A stretch of 64,000 nt of DNA, taken from assembly GCA_016715205.1 (NCBI GenBank), contig JADKBC010000049.1, positions 186,001-250,000 on the forward strand, written 5' to 3'. Source of the stretch: Holophaga sp. (GTDB lineage: Bacteria > Acidobacteriota > Holophagae > Holophagales > Holophagaceae). A program made the translations under genes and the position numbers. Shown here in pieces: positions 26,991 to 36,325 of this stretch; within the stretch, counting starts at the first letter, position 1; each line of letters starts with the position of its first letter. A model generated the notes under the pieces. It was not told where the DNA came from and did no database searches. It saw nothing but the letters and a program-made list of their open reading frames with translations.

Positions 26991-28198
26991 GCCTCCACCA
27001 GCCGGGCGGCCAGGGTGTCCAGGCCGTGGTACTGGGCCAGGGAGCTCTGGGCCGCGGCCAGGTTGTGGGGTGTTTGCGGATTGTTCGTCAGGCTGCAAAT
27101 TTTAGCGGTGAGTTCCTGATCCTCCATGGCATTGAAGGCATCCACGTAGACCCGGGCATTGCCGAGGTAGGGCTGGGTGGGAATCAGCCGTTTGCCGCAG
27201 CCGATGCGCTCCAGGCAGACGCCGTTATGGGCTTGTTCTGCCTGGAAGGGCATGACCAGCACGGGAAGGCCATGGGCCAGGGCTTCAAACACAGTGAGTT
27301 GCCCGCCGTGGCACGCCACCAGCGCCGCATGGGGAAGGAGTTTGTGCAGGGGCGCAAACCCACAAGCAACCACATTCGGTTGTTGGGTTACATGCGCGAT
27401 CAGATCACGTTGCCCGCCCGCTGCTAGCAGGATCTGGTAGCCCAGCGCGCCGAGGATGCGGACCATCCGCAGCGTCACCTCCTCGGTGCCCACGCAGGTT
27501 CCAAAGGTCAGGATGGCGAGGGGGCGGGGATTGGCGAGGATGGGCGCCAGATCCAAGTCATCGTAGGACCAGCCCAGCCAGGGGATCGGTCCCACATGAA
27601 TCACCCCCGGCAGGTTGGGCAGGGGCGAGAAGGTGGGTACATCCCACAGAAAGGTGCGATCTCCTTTCAACATCGTGCGGATATCCGCGATGGGCGCCAG
27701 ACCCAGCCCCACCAGTGCCTGACTCATGCGGGCACCTTCCAGACGGTAGTAGAGCTCGAACAGGTCCCGCTGGTGCTCAAGGCCCGGATCTCCCTCGGCA
27801 AAGCCCAACACCTCAGGCGTTTCCGGCAGCATGCAGCCACAGGTGAGGGAATCAAAGGGAACCCCTGCCAACTGGGCCGAGGCTTTGAGGGTAAAGCGGA
27901 AAATGCCCAGCACGCGATCGGGTTGGAGTTCCAGGATGAGATCCCGTTCCGCTCGGATGCACGCCTGAATGCGCTGGGGATTGCGAAACCAGGCCATGGT
28001 GGGATAGGCCGAATGATCCACCTCTTGGAGGTCGGGGAGAATCCGGCCGCGGGACCCCAGATGCTGGACATGGATCGCATTCCCCTGGCTGACCGCCACA
28101 ACGACCTGATGTCCCTTGGCGGTGAGCGAGGCTTCCAGGGCCAAGCTCTTGCCGAGATGGGACAGGGCGTTGTTTTCGGGAACCAGGAGGAATTTCAT
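26987..28198 (-). CDS. UGT/MurG-like glycosyltransferase
   Basis: 403 residues, GT-B fold. The N-terminal Rossmann half starts MKFLLVPENNALSHLGKSLAL. The C-terminal half has the nucleotide-sugar motif ACGFAPLHKLLPHAALVACHGGQLTVFEALAHGLPVL and the pattern of family GT1 enzymes. There is no signal peptide. The start is fixed by the TGATG overlap with the gene before it. Likely glycosylates the lipid/polyketide made by the cluster. Confidence 0.87.
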   Translation of the reverse strand: MKFLLVPENNALSHLGKSLALEASLTAKGHQVVVAVSQGNAIHVQHLGSRGRILPDLQEVDHSAYPTMAWFRNPQRIQACIRAERDLILELQPDRVLGIFRFTLKASAQLAGVPFDSLTCGCMLPETPEVLGFAEGDPGLEHQRDLFELYYRLEGARMSQALVGLGLAPIADIRTMLKGDRTFLWDVPTFSPLPNLPGVIHVGPIPWLGWSYDDLDLAPILANPRPLAILTFGTCVGTEEVTLRMVRILGALGYQILLAAGGQRDLIAHVTQQPNVVACGFAPLHKLLPHAALVACHGGQLTVFEALAHGLPVLVMPFQAEQAHNGVCLERIGCGKRLIPTQPYLGNARVYVDAFNAMEDQELTAKICSLTNNPQTPHNLAAAQSSLAQYHGLDTLAARLVEA

Positions 28199-28734
28199 CA
28201 GCCTTCGTGTTTGGGGGAAATGGCTCGGGCCAGTACCCGCCATTTTGCCCAGAATCGGTCGCCGTCTTCCTGCCAGGGGTGCGGCGTCCAGACTTCCCCC
28301 AACAGGACGTGGGTCCAGGTTCGGCGGCGCGCCAGGGCATGCAGAAGATGGTGCTCCACGTCGACCGGCACATGGGTCAGGGTGGTCACCTGGTCCAGGC
28401 CCGGCAGCAGGGCGCTGGCGTGAATGCCGGCCATGCTGGGTTGGCTGGAGATGAACTGGAAGGGCATGGGCAGTTCCCGGGCCTGCAGGAGTTCGGCCAA
28501 ACAGGCGGTATTCTCCGTGCCGGTCAGGGTTCGGCTGGTCCAGATCAGGGCGAGGGAGGGCGAATCTGGTGGAGGTTCCAGGCTGCGCCAGCAGGCCAGG
28601 GCCGTGCCCAGGGTGAATTCGGCACTGATTCCCGCCCGGCGGAGCGCCGCGCCACATTGGCTGCGGGCGAAGGGGCTGACGTCGGCCCGCGGCAGCTCCA
28701 GGGCGAATTCGGTAAGGGCCGTCCAGGGGGTCAT
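28198..28734 (-). CDS. Short ketosynthase-like (Ketoacyl-synt_2) protein
   Basis: 178 residues. The segment LALIWTSRTLTGTENTACLAELL followed by PFQFISSQPSMAGIHASALLPG fits the N-terminal-type beta-ketoacyl synthase domain (PF13723 pattern) found as a stand-alone protein in aryl-polyene clusters. The catalytic Cys position is absent and the protein is too short to be a full KS. Probably a non-catalytic partner. Its ATG overlaps the end of the KS gene. Confidence 0.6.
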   Translation of the reverse strand: MTPWTALTEFALELPRADVSPFARSQCGAALRRAGISAEFTLGTALACWRSLEPPPDSPSLALIWTSRTLTGTENTACLAELLQARELPMPFQFISSQPSMAGIHASALLPGLDQVTTLTHVPVDVEHHLLHALARRRTWTHVLLGEVWTPHPWQEDGDRFWAKWRVLARAISPKHEG

Positions 28735-29816
28735 GGGCGCGCCACCACCCAGGAAGCCAGACTGCCGCCAAAGCCCTGGATGTTGAGCATTATCGGTCCC
28801 GAGGCCCAGGTCAGCGGCGCCTGAATCGGAGAAAGGCCCAGTGCCGGGTCAATTTGTTCAAACCCTGCCGTGGGGGGCAGGAAATCCTGGGCGCCACACT
28901 GCAGCAAAGCCACCAACTCAGCCACTCCGCAGGCACCCAGCGTATGGCCCAGCGCAGCCTTCAGGGAAAGCAAGGGCGGCACCTGCTCGCCATGCACCTG
29001 TCTCAGTGCCAGCCCCTCAGCAGCGTCGCTGCTGGGGGATCCTGATGCTTGAAGCTTGATGGCACGCAGGTCCTGCGGATCGATTTGAGCGTATTCCAGT
29101 GCTCGACGCATCACGGCGGCCACCGTGGAACCATCCGTGGCATGACCGGTAACACTGGTGGCGTCCAGGCCCAGGGCGGGTGCGTGGATGCGCCAGGGCG
29201 TGGGTTGGGCGCTCAGGCGCACCGCGGCAATGGCCTCGCCCAGAACCAGGCCATCGCGATGTCGATCCATGGGGCGGGAAGCGGAAGGGGAGAGTAGTTG
29301 CAGGGAGGCGAAGCCCGCCAGGGTGGTGCGGTTGAGCATTTCGACGCCCAGTACCAGGGCTTCCTCTGCGGCACCCGTTTCGATGAGGCCGATGGCCGCG
29401 TCCAGGGCGTGCACGGCCGAGGTGCAGGCGCAGGAAAAGGACCAGCCGGTGTTGGGAATGTTCCAGATGGTGCGGATGCAATCATCCAGATGATCAGGGG
29501 GCAGCACCTGCTGGGGCGGCCAGGGTCCTTCCTCGATGGCACCGATCATGAGGCTGGAGCTTCCCAGCAATAGCGGGGCATGCGGGGAAAGGCTGGACAG
29601 ATCCAGGTCCTGGGCCACCGCCTCAAGGCCTTCCGTTAAGCGGGCATGAAATGGCTTGGATGCGTCCGTGGCAAAGGCGTAGGGAACGGAGCCTTGCAAC
29701 AGATCCAGGCGGCCCTTGGCAGCCTGACCACACCGCAGCGTTGTTCGCACCGCCTCAGGGGTGGAGCCCGCGGCGCACCAGAGGCCGCTGTGGGAAATAA
29801 AGACAGGCCGCATCAT
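28731..29816 (-). CDS. Ketosynthase with altered active-site triad
   Basis: 361 residues, thiolase-fold KAS I/II family. Nucleophile Cys131 in SFSCACTSAV is present and the second His (His291 in LGHTLGACG) is present, but the first His motif HGTGTP is replaced by QASGSP (Gln256). This fits KS variants seen in aryl-polyene-type clusters, or a partner with changed decarboxylation. It overlaps the ACP gene upstream by ATGA. Confidence 0.82.
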   Translation of the reverse strand: MMRPVFISHSGLWCAAGSTPEAVRTTLRCGQAAKGRLDLLQGSVPYAFATDASKPFHARLTEGLEAVAQDLDLSSLSPHAPLLLGSSSLMIGAIEEGPWPPQQVLPPDHLDDCIRTIWNIPNTGWSFSCACTSAVHALDAAIGLIETGAAEEALVLGVEMLNRTTLAGFASLQLLSPSASRPMDRHRDGLVLGEAIAAVRLSAQPTPWRIHAPALGLDATSVTGHATDGSTVAAVMRRALEYAQIDPQDLRAIKLQASGSPSSDAAEGLALRQVHGEQVPPLLSLKAALGHTLGACGVAELVALLQCGAQDFLPPTAGFEQIDPALGLSPIQAPLTWASGPIMLNIQGFGGSLASWVVARP

Positions 29817-30079
29817 GCGGTGAGGTGGGCTTCCAGCACCCGCACCATGTTGCCCACGCTGGAAAGGATGCGACGGGTTTCCTTGCTATCGGTGAGGCGC
29901 AGGCCGTAGCGCTTCTGAATGGCCATGGAAAGCTGCAAGGCATCCAGGGAATCCAGTGCCAGCTTCGCCTCGGGGCCAAACAACAGCTCGTCATCGGTGA
30001 TGGAAGCGGGCGCCACGGGCCGTTCGCAGCTCGTAACGATCAACTGTTTGAGTTCCAGGGCGAGGTCGGCGCGGTTCAT
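29813..30079 (-). CDS. Acyl carrier protein (minus-strand operon)
   Basis: 88 residues with the phosphopantetheine site LDSLDALQL (Ser44) and four-helix ACP pattern. ATG 30079 lies 2 nt after the ABC permease stop. It should carry the growing chain for the KS genes that follow. Confidence 0.9.
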   Translation of the reverse strand: MNRADLALELKQLIVTSCERPVAPASITDDELLFGPEAKLALDSLDALQLSMAIQKRYGLRLTDSKETRRILSSVGNMVRVLEAHLTA

Positions 30080-30081
30080 GT

Positions 30082-31287
30082 TCAGATCCTTCCGCGTCGA
30101 GCTAGCCACGTGGCCAAGGTCAGGGCAATTCCCGCAAAGAGCAACAGGCGGAGGGCGCCAGGCATCAGTCCCATCCAGCCGGAACCGCGCAGCATGACGG
30201 CATGAAAGGCATCCAGACCCCAGGCCATGGGTGAAAGATTCGTCCACACGCGCATTTCCGCAGGCATCACGAAACGGGGCACCATGATGCCCCCAATGGC
30301 GCCCATGAGGATGTTGCCCACGCCACCCATGACCGTGGCCTGTTCGGTGGTGCGCACCAGCGTGGCCACCAGCAGGGCCCAGGACACCGCGGCCAGGGAC
30401 AGGCAGAGCGCCACGGCCGCGAGCAACGGCCAGATGGCCACCGGCAAGGCCAGGGATTCGCCGCCGAACAGCGGTACCACCCAGACACCCACGCCCAGCA
30501 TGAGCACAGTCTGGATCAGATTGACGCCCATGAAGGGCACCAGCTTGCCCAGCAACAGCGTGCCGTGGCCAATGCCTAAGCTGCGCTGACGCTGCAGGGT
30601 GCCGTTCTGGCGTTCTGTGATGAAGATCGCCGTGATGGGCATCACTACGAAAAACATGCCGAAGATCATCCAGGCGGGAACGTTCTGCTGCACCGCGGTG
30701 GGTGGCGCGAGGTGTTCAACACGGCCCACACTTTCTTCCGTCACGGTGCCCTGAAGGCTTTGGGGATTCAGTGCCGAGGCGGCGGCGCCGCCGAACATGG
30801 GGTCCATGGTCCGCAGGAAATTTCGCGCTTTCAGGGTGCCCAGAACCCCCAGCAGATGCTGGCGAAAGGCCGAGCGGGCCAGTACGGCCACGGTGGGATC
30901 CAGGCGCAGGGTCACCAATCCGGTGGCGCCGATTTCTTCCGTGAGCCGTTGTTCAAACCCTTTGGGAATGATGACGGCAAAGGGCAGGCGGCCCGATGCG
31001 ATGGCCTCTCGCACTGCAGCTTCTGTGATGACCTTGGCATCCGGGAGGAAGTTTGGAGATGCCAGCAACTCCACGGCTTCGCGGCTGGCCATGGAATCAT
31101 CCAGATCCACCACGGCATAGCGCAATTGGGGCCCGGAGCCACTGGTTTTCAGGGTGTCGCGCAGGGCCAGAGACATGATCAGGATGAAGACGGCGGGCAT
31201 CACGAACAGGGTGGCCAGGCCAAAGCGATCCCTGGAAAGGGCCAGCCATTCCTTGAACCAAAGGGCTGTCAACGCGCTGCGCTTCAT
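30082..31287 (-). CDS. ABC-2 type transporter permease
   Basis: 401 residues. One TM helix (about 23-43) comes first, then a 150-residue extracytoplasmic domain (VVDLDDSMASREAVELLA, PFAVIIPKGFEQRL) and five or six C-terminal helices (about 210-395), the layout of YhaP/YbhS-like ABC-2 exporters. The ATPase is encoded just upstream with an ATGA overlap. It probably exports the cluster's lipid or polyketide. Confidence 0.87.
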   Translation of the reverse strand: MKRSALTALWFKEWLALSRDRFGLATLFVMPAVFILIMSLALRDTLKTSGSGPQLRYAVVDLDDSMASREAVELLASPNFLPDAKVITEAAVREAIASGRLPFAVIIPKGFEQRLTEEIGATGLVTLRLDPTVAVLARSAFRQHLLGVLGTLKARNFLRTMDPMFGGAAASALNPQSLQGTVTEESVGRVEHLAPPTAVQQNVPAWMIFGMFFVVMPITAIFITERQNGTLQRQRSLGIGHGTLLLGKLVPFMGVNLIQTVLMLGVGVWVVPLFGGESLALPVAIWPLLAAVALCLSLAAVSWALLVATLVRTTEQATVMGGVGNILMGAIGGIMVPRFVMPAEMRVWTNLSPMAWGLDAFHAVMLRGSGWMGLMPGALRLLLFAGIALTLATWLARRGRI

Positions 31288-32201
31288 TCATCCCTCAGGT
31301 TGCGATGGGTGAGTTGCATGAACACATCGTCTAGGTGCTGCTGCCCCCAGGCCCAGGCATCCAGTTCGACTCCGGCGGCACGTGCCTCGGTGACAACAGC
31401 ATTCACCTCCTCCATGCGAACCCCAGGCAGGCGGTACCGCAGGCCGGCCAGCGCCTCACAGTCGAAGCGGTGCCTCCAGCTTTCTGCCAGCGCAGCTGGC
31501 AGGGTTTGCTTGGTACGAAGGGTGCACACCGGGGGTGCCGAGGCGAGCACGTCGCCCAGGGTTCCGGCCACCAGCACGCGGCCAAGATCCAGGATGGCCA
31601 CATGGCCGCAGATAGCCTCGATCTCGTCCATGTAGTGGCTGGTGTAGATGATCGTGCGGCCCTCGCGCTGGAGGTTGCGGATGGCTTCCAGCAGAAAGTG
31701 CCGGGATTGGGGATCCACGCCCACGGTCGGCTCGTCCAGTAACAAAATTTCGGGATCAGCCAGCAGGCCAATGGCCAGGTTCAGCCTGCGTTTCAGCCCG
31801 CCGGACAGTTGATCGGCGCGGCGATCGACAAAGGCTTCCAGTTGGGTGAAGGTCAGCACGAAGGCTTCCCGTTCCTTCAGTGGAATGCCCTGGACCCGGG
31901 CGAAAAAGGTCAAGTTTTCCCGCACGGTCAGCATGGGATAGAACGCGTTGTCCTGGGGCACCAGGGCTACCCGGCGCGGATCGTGGCGGCGCAGCGCAGC
32001 AAGGGTTTCATGCCCAAAGGTGATCTGTCCACCCTGTTCGGCCAGTAGCCCCGTGGCAATGGAAATGAGGGTGGTTTTCCCGGCGCCGTTGGGTCCGAGC
32101 AGCCCGAGTGCTTCGCCCTTGGGGACTGCGAAGGTGACACCCTCCAGCGCCGGTTGCGAGGCGCCTGGATACTGGAAGTGGATGCCCTCGAAGCGCAGCA
32201 T
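31284..32201 (-). CDS. ABC transporter ATP-binding protein
   Basis: 305 residues. Walker A GPNGAGKTT, Q-loop VALVPQDNAFY, signature LSGGLKRRLNLA, Walker B EILLLDEPTVGVDP and switch His in TSHYMDE are all present, plus an 80-residue C-terminal extension common in DrrA/YbhF-type exporters. Pairs with the permease downstream. Confidence 0.92.
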   Translation of the reverse strand: MLRFEGIHFQYPGASQPALEGVTFAVPKGEALGLLGPNGAGKTTLISIATGLLAEQGGQITFGHETLAALRRHDPRRVALVPQDNAFYPMLTVRENLTFFARVQGIPLKEREAFVLTFTQLEAFVDRRADQLSGGLKRRLNLAIGLLADPEILLLDEPTVGVDPQSRHFLLEAIRNLQREGRTIIYTSHYMDEIEAICGHVAILDLGRVLVAGTLGDVLASAPPVCTLRTKQTLPAALAESWRHRFDCEALAGLRYRLPGVRMEEVNAVVTEARAAGVELDAWAWGQQHLDDVFMQLTHRNLRDE

Positions 32202-32261
32202 GGCTTTAGGTATCGACAGAAGGGTTCAAGTACATCCAGGAATTGCCCACCGCAGTTCCGC

Positions 32262-33248
32262 TCATACCAAGGCTCGCAGGGCACGGAAAAAGGATTCCTC
32301 CCGATCTGCCTGGGTGCTCAGCATGGCTGCGATGAGCTTGGGTTCCAGAAGCTTTCGCCCACGGATCATCAGGGCGGCGGCCAGGGCGATCTCGCGCCAT
32401 TCATCGCCAATGGCAATCATCTCATCGGCTTTGGTGGCCAAGGGTGGGAGGTTGAGCAGCTCGGCAGCTTCCTGCAGAAACGCGGCATAGATGAACCGGA
32501 AACCCCCGCCACCCGTGCCGATTTCTTCTTGCATGCGCACCATGTGGCCCAGGAAGTGTCGTGCATGGGCACCATCGCCGCTATTGTCCAGTTTGGCCAC
32601 GGCCCGGGCCAGGGAGCGGATGCCCTTGGCGCCGGCGAAGGGCACGGGGGCTAGCATCGTGCGGCAGGTCTTGCGGATGGCGGCGGGCAGGATCTTTCCC
32701 CAGCAGGGCTCCTGCACCGTGGAACGCGTGAAGTAGATGCGGCCTTTGGGGGCCATGAGGCCCTTGGCGAAGCGGGCCTTGGTGAGGTCGGCCTTCGGGC
32801 AGCGGACGGTGTCCTCGAAAACGGGATCCGAAATGAGGTAGTCGTCGCCGTCCCGTCCGAAGACGATCAGGTTGTGGACGTTGAAGTGGAAGCGCAGATC
32901 CTCGGGGAAATAGGGCAGCCAGAACCCTGAAGTTTGCAGGGCCACCAGTTGCTTTTCAGCCACCAGTTCGTCCAGCCGGGCTACGCCCTGGTCAGCCTTG
33001 CGAAAGGTTTCCACCTGCATGGTCAGGCCGAGGGGTTTGCGCAAGCCCTTGGTGATGGCGTGGGGCAGGGCGCGGTACGCCACCAGGGGCAGCCCGCCCA
33101 CCTTGATCAGGGGAATGTAGGCGAAGGAAAGGGTGGAAGCCAGGCCGAAAGCCATGGGTTCCGAAAGGGGCAGGCCCGCGTGGGTGACGAGCGCGGCCAT
33201 CACGCCGCTTTCGCAATGGGACGCGTGGCGATGCTGGAAGGCGCTCAT
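32262..33248 (-). CDS. BtrH N-terminal/DUF4872-like protein
   Basis: 328 residues. The opening FQHRHASHCESGVMAALVTHAGLPLSEPM fits the BtrH N-terminal domain, which has a papain-like Cys-His arrangement (Cys13 and a His near 143 in NVHNLIVFG). In butirosin synthesis BtrH moves an acyl group from a carrier protein to an acceptor; that is the only characterised relative I can name. Here it likely performs acyl transfer or hydrolysis on an ACP-bound product. A DUF4872-like helical domain follows. Confidence 0.75.
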   Translation of the reverse strand: MSAFQHRHASHCESGVMAALVTHAGLPLSEPMAFGLASTLSFAYIPLIKVGGLPLVAYRALPHAITKGLRKPLGLTMQVETFRKADQGVARLDELVAEKQLVALQTSGFWLPYFPEDLRFHFNVHNLIVFGRDGDDYLISDPVFEDTVRCPKADLTKARFAKGLMAPKGRIYFTRSTVQEPCWGKILPAAIRKTCRTMLAPVPFAGAKGIRSLARAVAKLDNSGDGAHARHFLGHMVRMQEEIGTGGGGFRFIYAAFLQEAAELLNLPPLATKADEMIAIGDEWREIALAAALMIRGRKLLEPKLIAAMLSTQADREESFFRALRALV

Positions 33249-33643
33249 GGCTCGGCGCTCTGGATCTTTTCCATGGGCACGCCCATGGCCTCGGAATACC
33301 GACTGAGGATCGCATTCGAGAGTTTCGAGAAAATCTCAGGTCGAAAATGGCGGCGCACCCGCCATTGCCAAATGCCAGTGCTCTGGGCAAGGAGGGGCAG
33401 ATCCATGCGGGATCGGTACATGTGGTATTCCAACGGTGAGGCTTCCCCTCGCAGGGCTCGCTGCCGGGCCGTCTCCGCCTGGGCCGCCAGTACTTCCAGG
33501 GCCTGGCGGGTGACGATTTCTTCCACCTGCCAGCCCGCGGAGGGCACGGGGCGCACCTTGCCATCCAGGCCTCTGGCATAGACTGCCTTGCGCTGGCCCT
33601 TGAAGAGGGCATTGCCTTCCTGGGGAACCTGCGAATCATCCAC
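33245..33643 (-). CDS. Uncharacterised cluster protein
   Basis: 132 residues, soluble and basic. It overlaps the BtrH-like start by ATGA and lies 1 nt after the KAS III stop, so it is a true operon member. The pattern is mostly helical (VEEIVTRQALEVLAAQAETARQRALRGEAS). No domain is recognised. I have the impression that small proteins of this kind accompany DarB-like synthases in other clusters, but cannot check it here. Confidence 0.6.
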   Translation of the reverse strand: MDDSQVPQEGNALFKGQRKAVYARGLDGKVRPVPSAGWQVEEIVTRQALEVLAAQAETARQRALRGEASPLEYHMYRSRMDLPLLAQSTGIWQWRVRRHFRPEIFSKLSNAILSRYSEAMGVPMEKIQSAEP

Positions 33644-33644
33644 C

Positions 33645-34793
33645 CTAGACCACCGTCAACAAGGCGTAACAGATGGAGAAACGTCCGCTTTCGGGCACGT
33701 AGCAGAGCACCTTGTCGCCCGGCTTGATGCGATCGGAGCGCAGCAGTTCTTCAAGGATGATGTAGACCGACGCACTGCCTGTATTGCCCTTGTCGGGCAG
33801 ATTGGTGAACCACTTTTCCAGGGGAATGTGGAAGCCGATGTCGCGCAGGCCTTCGTAGATCGGCAGGCGGAAATAGTCCGAAGAATAGTGGGCCACGAAG
33901 ATGTCGACATCTTCGGCCCTGAGGTCATGCTTGGCGATCACGCGGGGGATGGTGCGGTTGGCGGTGGTGGCGACGATCTCCTTGTGCAGGAGTTTCACAT
34001 CCTGTTTCACCAGCAGGGCGCGCTGGGCCATCATTTCATCGGTGGATTCGAATTCCCGCCAGCCCGTGATGGTGCCGTCCTCGTTCTTTACGGCGCCTGC
34101 ATACATGCAGGTGTCCAACTCGTTGGCGAAGGAATGGATATCGATCCACTCGATCTTGAAGGCCCGTTTACCGGGGATGGGAGCTGGTGCCAGGAAGGCC
34201 GCGCCCGCGCCATCCGAGAGCATCCAACGGAGGAGATCCGCCGAAAAGGCCAGGTGGGGCTGGGCTTCGAATTGGTCGATGGTCTCTGGACTCACGGTGC
34301 CTGCCATACGGGAGCGCATGAAGGAACTGGCCTGCTCGGAGCCCGTGGCCACGGCATTGGCGCACTGGCCCAGGGCCACGTTCATGGCGGCGTACTTGAG
34401 GGCGGTCATACCCGCGATGCAGATGCCTGCGGTGCTGACAATTTCGCAAGGCGCCGCGGCGAGTTCGCCCTGCACCATGGAGGCATGGCCCGGCATCAGC
34501 TGATCGGCCTGGGTGGTGCCGCAGGCCAGGCATTCGATATCGGCAGGGGTGAAACCCTCGTAGGGCTTGAGGCGCCGTACGGCCTCCGCCGCGAGTTGGG
34601 CGTTGGTGTGGGTGCTTTTGCCCGTGGCAGGGTCGATGGCGTAGTAGCGGGTGGTGATCTTGTTGTTGCGGAGGATCAATTTCCGGGTGCGCGAAGGCAC
34701 CTGGTTGACCATGCCCAATAGTTCTTCCATCTGGTCGTTGGAGACAGGGCCATTGGGCAGGTAGGCCGCAATATCGGTGATGAAGACATCCAT
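33645..34793 (-). CDS. DarB-like beta-ketoacyl-ACP synthase III
   Basis: 382 residues. The KAS III triad is intact: Cys125 in STAGICIAGM, His302 in AHYSSDYFR, Asn337 in PDKGNTGSAS. The unusual spacing and the YAIDPATGKSTHTNAQLAAEA segment fit the DarB group that condenses or primes chains in dialkylresorcinol pathways. No DarA-type aromatase/cyclase is encoded in the window. Likely the starter or joining condensation of the cluster. Confidence 0.85.
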   Translation of the reverse strand: MDVFITDIAAYLPNGPVSNDQMEELLGMVNQVPSRTRKLILRNNKITTRYYAIDPATGKSTHTNAQLAAEAVRRLKPYEGFTPADIECLACGTTQADQLMPGHASMVQGELAAAPCEIVSTAGICIAGMTALKYAAMNVALGQCANAVATGSEQASSFMRSRMAGTVSPETIDQFEAQPHLAFSADLLRWMLSDGAGAAFLAPAPIPGKRAFKIEWIDIHSFANELDTCMYAGAVKNEDGTITGWREFESTDEMMAQRALLVKQDVKLLHKEIVATTANRTIPRVIAKHDLRAEDVDIFVAHYSSDYFRLPIYEGLRDIGFHIPLEKWFTNLPDKGNTGSASVYIILEELLRSDRIKPGDKVLCYVPESGRFSICYALLTVV

Positions 34794-34809
34794 GATTCGA
34801 AAACCTCGG

Positions 34810-36096
34810 TCAGATCTTGGCTTTGGGGTGGGTCAGGTGGAATAACTCAGCATAGCGCCGATAGAATTCGCCTTCTTCCAGTCGGGTGGGTAGTACGGCA
34901 TTGGAAAGGGTGTAGTAGTCCAGATCATGATTGAGGATCTGGTCTTTCATGGCCCGGTGCAACGCGGTGCCTGGCAGGGGTGTCATGACCGTGAAGATCG
35001 GCAGATCAATTGGATTTTCTGCCAGGAAGCCCAGCAGGTTATCGAAATCAGCATGGTCATAGTCCGGGGAAACAATGAAATCACCCACGATGGTGATGCC
35101 CAGCTCCCGCAGGATGCGAATGGCTTCCCGGTTTTCAGCCACGCCGTTGGCCTTGTTCATGGCGGACAGACCCGCGTCGGTGATTTCTTCAAAGCCGATG
35201 ACCACGGTGCGCAGGCCCGCCTCGCGCCATTCCCGCAGCAGCTCTGGGTGGCGCACCACGGTGTCGGAACGCACATCTCCGAAGAAATCCTTTTTGATGC
35301 CGGCCTCGCGCAGACCCTGGCACAACAAGCGAGCGTGGGTGGGATTGCCAAAGGTGTTGGCATCCACCATGCGGATGAAGGGCACCTCGCCCAACAGCTG
35401 AATGTCGCGAATGACGGACTGGATGGAACAGGCCAGATACTTGCCCCCGGATTGATTCGCGATGCAGCAGAAGTTGCAATCGTAGGGGCAGCCAAAGGCG
35501 GAACTCACAAAGCCAAGGGGAAGGCCAAGCAGGGTGTAGTGGTGGCGATTGGCCTTCACCAGGTCGTAGCGAGGGGATTTGGCTTCCACCAAATCCAGGG
35601 CACTGAATTTCCGGGGCACAAATTGCAGCGCTTGACCGGGGCATGTGCAGGCCACACCTGGGATAGATGGCCGTTGCCTAGCGGCCAGGGCATCCACCAG
35701 TTCCCGAAAACTGGCCTTGCCGATGCCCACCACCACGAAATCAATTTCCGGGCGATTGAAGAACTCCGGGTCGCTGCTGGCATGAATTCCACCCACCACG
35801 ACGCGCGCACTGGTGCACGCCTTCACTCGGCGTGCGATGTGGCAGGCCGTGTTGGCCTCACAGGTGACGGCCGTCACACCCACCAGATCCGGTTGGAAGT
35901 CGATAAGCGTGGCATCCAGGTTTTCGGGTTCGACTTTCAGATCCAGGATGGCCACTTCATGGGTGTCCAGATTGCCAGCCAAGGTTTCCAGGGCCAGCGG
36001 TTCCCCACGGAAAATCTGCTTGATCGAGGTAATGCCGAAGCGCTCCTCCGGGATGCTGCGGCCACAGTTGGGCGGGTTGATCAGCAGGATTTTCAT
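34810..36096 (-). CDS. B12-type radical SAM protein (A)
   Basis: 428 residues. Residues 1-150 form a Rossmann domain (MKILLINPPN, VVGGIHASSDPEF, VVVGIGKASF) of the B12-binding radical SAM type, although the DxHxxG motif is not visible. The radical SAM barrel has CPYDCNFC (Cys 203, 207, 210) and continues to a DVRSDTVVRHPELL / GFEEITDAG pattern. ATG 36096 was chosen because the domain starts at once; the frame upstream to 36171 adds no domain. It is the first gene of the minus operon. Confidence 0.9.
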   Translation of the reverse strand: MKILLINPPNCGRSIPEERFGITSIKQIFRGEPLALETLAGNLDTHEVAILDLKVEPENLDATLIDFQPDLVGVTAVTCEANTACHIARRVKACTSARVVVGGIHASSDPEFFNRPEIDFVVVGIGKASFRELVDALAARQRPSIPGVACTCPGQALQFVPRKFSALDLVEAKSPRYDLVKANRHHYTLLGLPLGFVSSAFGCPYDCNFCCIANQSGGKYLACSIQSVIRDIQLLGEVPFIRMVDANTFGNPTHARLLCQGLREAGIKKDFFGDVRSDTVVRHPELLREWREAGLRTVVIGFEEITDAGLSAMNKANGVAENREAIRILRELGITIVGDFIVSPDYDHADFDNLLGFLAENPIDLPIFTVMTPLPGTALHRAMKDQILNHDLDYYTLSNAVLPTRLEEGEFYRRYAELFHLTHPKAKI

Positions 36097-36325
36097 GGGT
36101 GGGGTTGGGGCATCTTTCCATGAAGAATTTGGGCATCGCCGGATGCCACGGTTTTTTTGAAAACAATGCATTTTTGGAAACGGCGGAGCATCCGATGGGG
36201 TGCCGCTGTCCGTATCTATCGATCCCTGGAGAGCGAATCCCGAGCCGTAGACGGCTCAAAACGTGATGCCGATCAAGGGAAAAGCTTTGCCGATCATCTG
36301 TATTCAGTCAATGCCATGAGAGGAT
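36097..36325. promoter_or_regulatory. Bidirectional intergenic region with hairpins
   Basis: Non-coding DNA between the divergent operons, upstream of the MITE-like element. It contains GGCATC-GCCG-GATGCC (36132-36147), followed 4 nt later by seven Ts on the plus strand, and the palindrome GAGCCGT-AG-ACGGCTC (36242-36257). These could be operators or an attenuator. I see no coding sequence. Confidence 0.45.
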
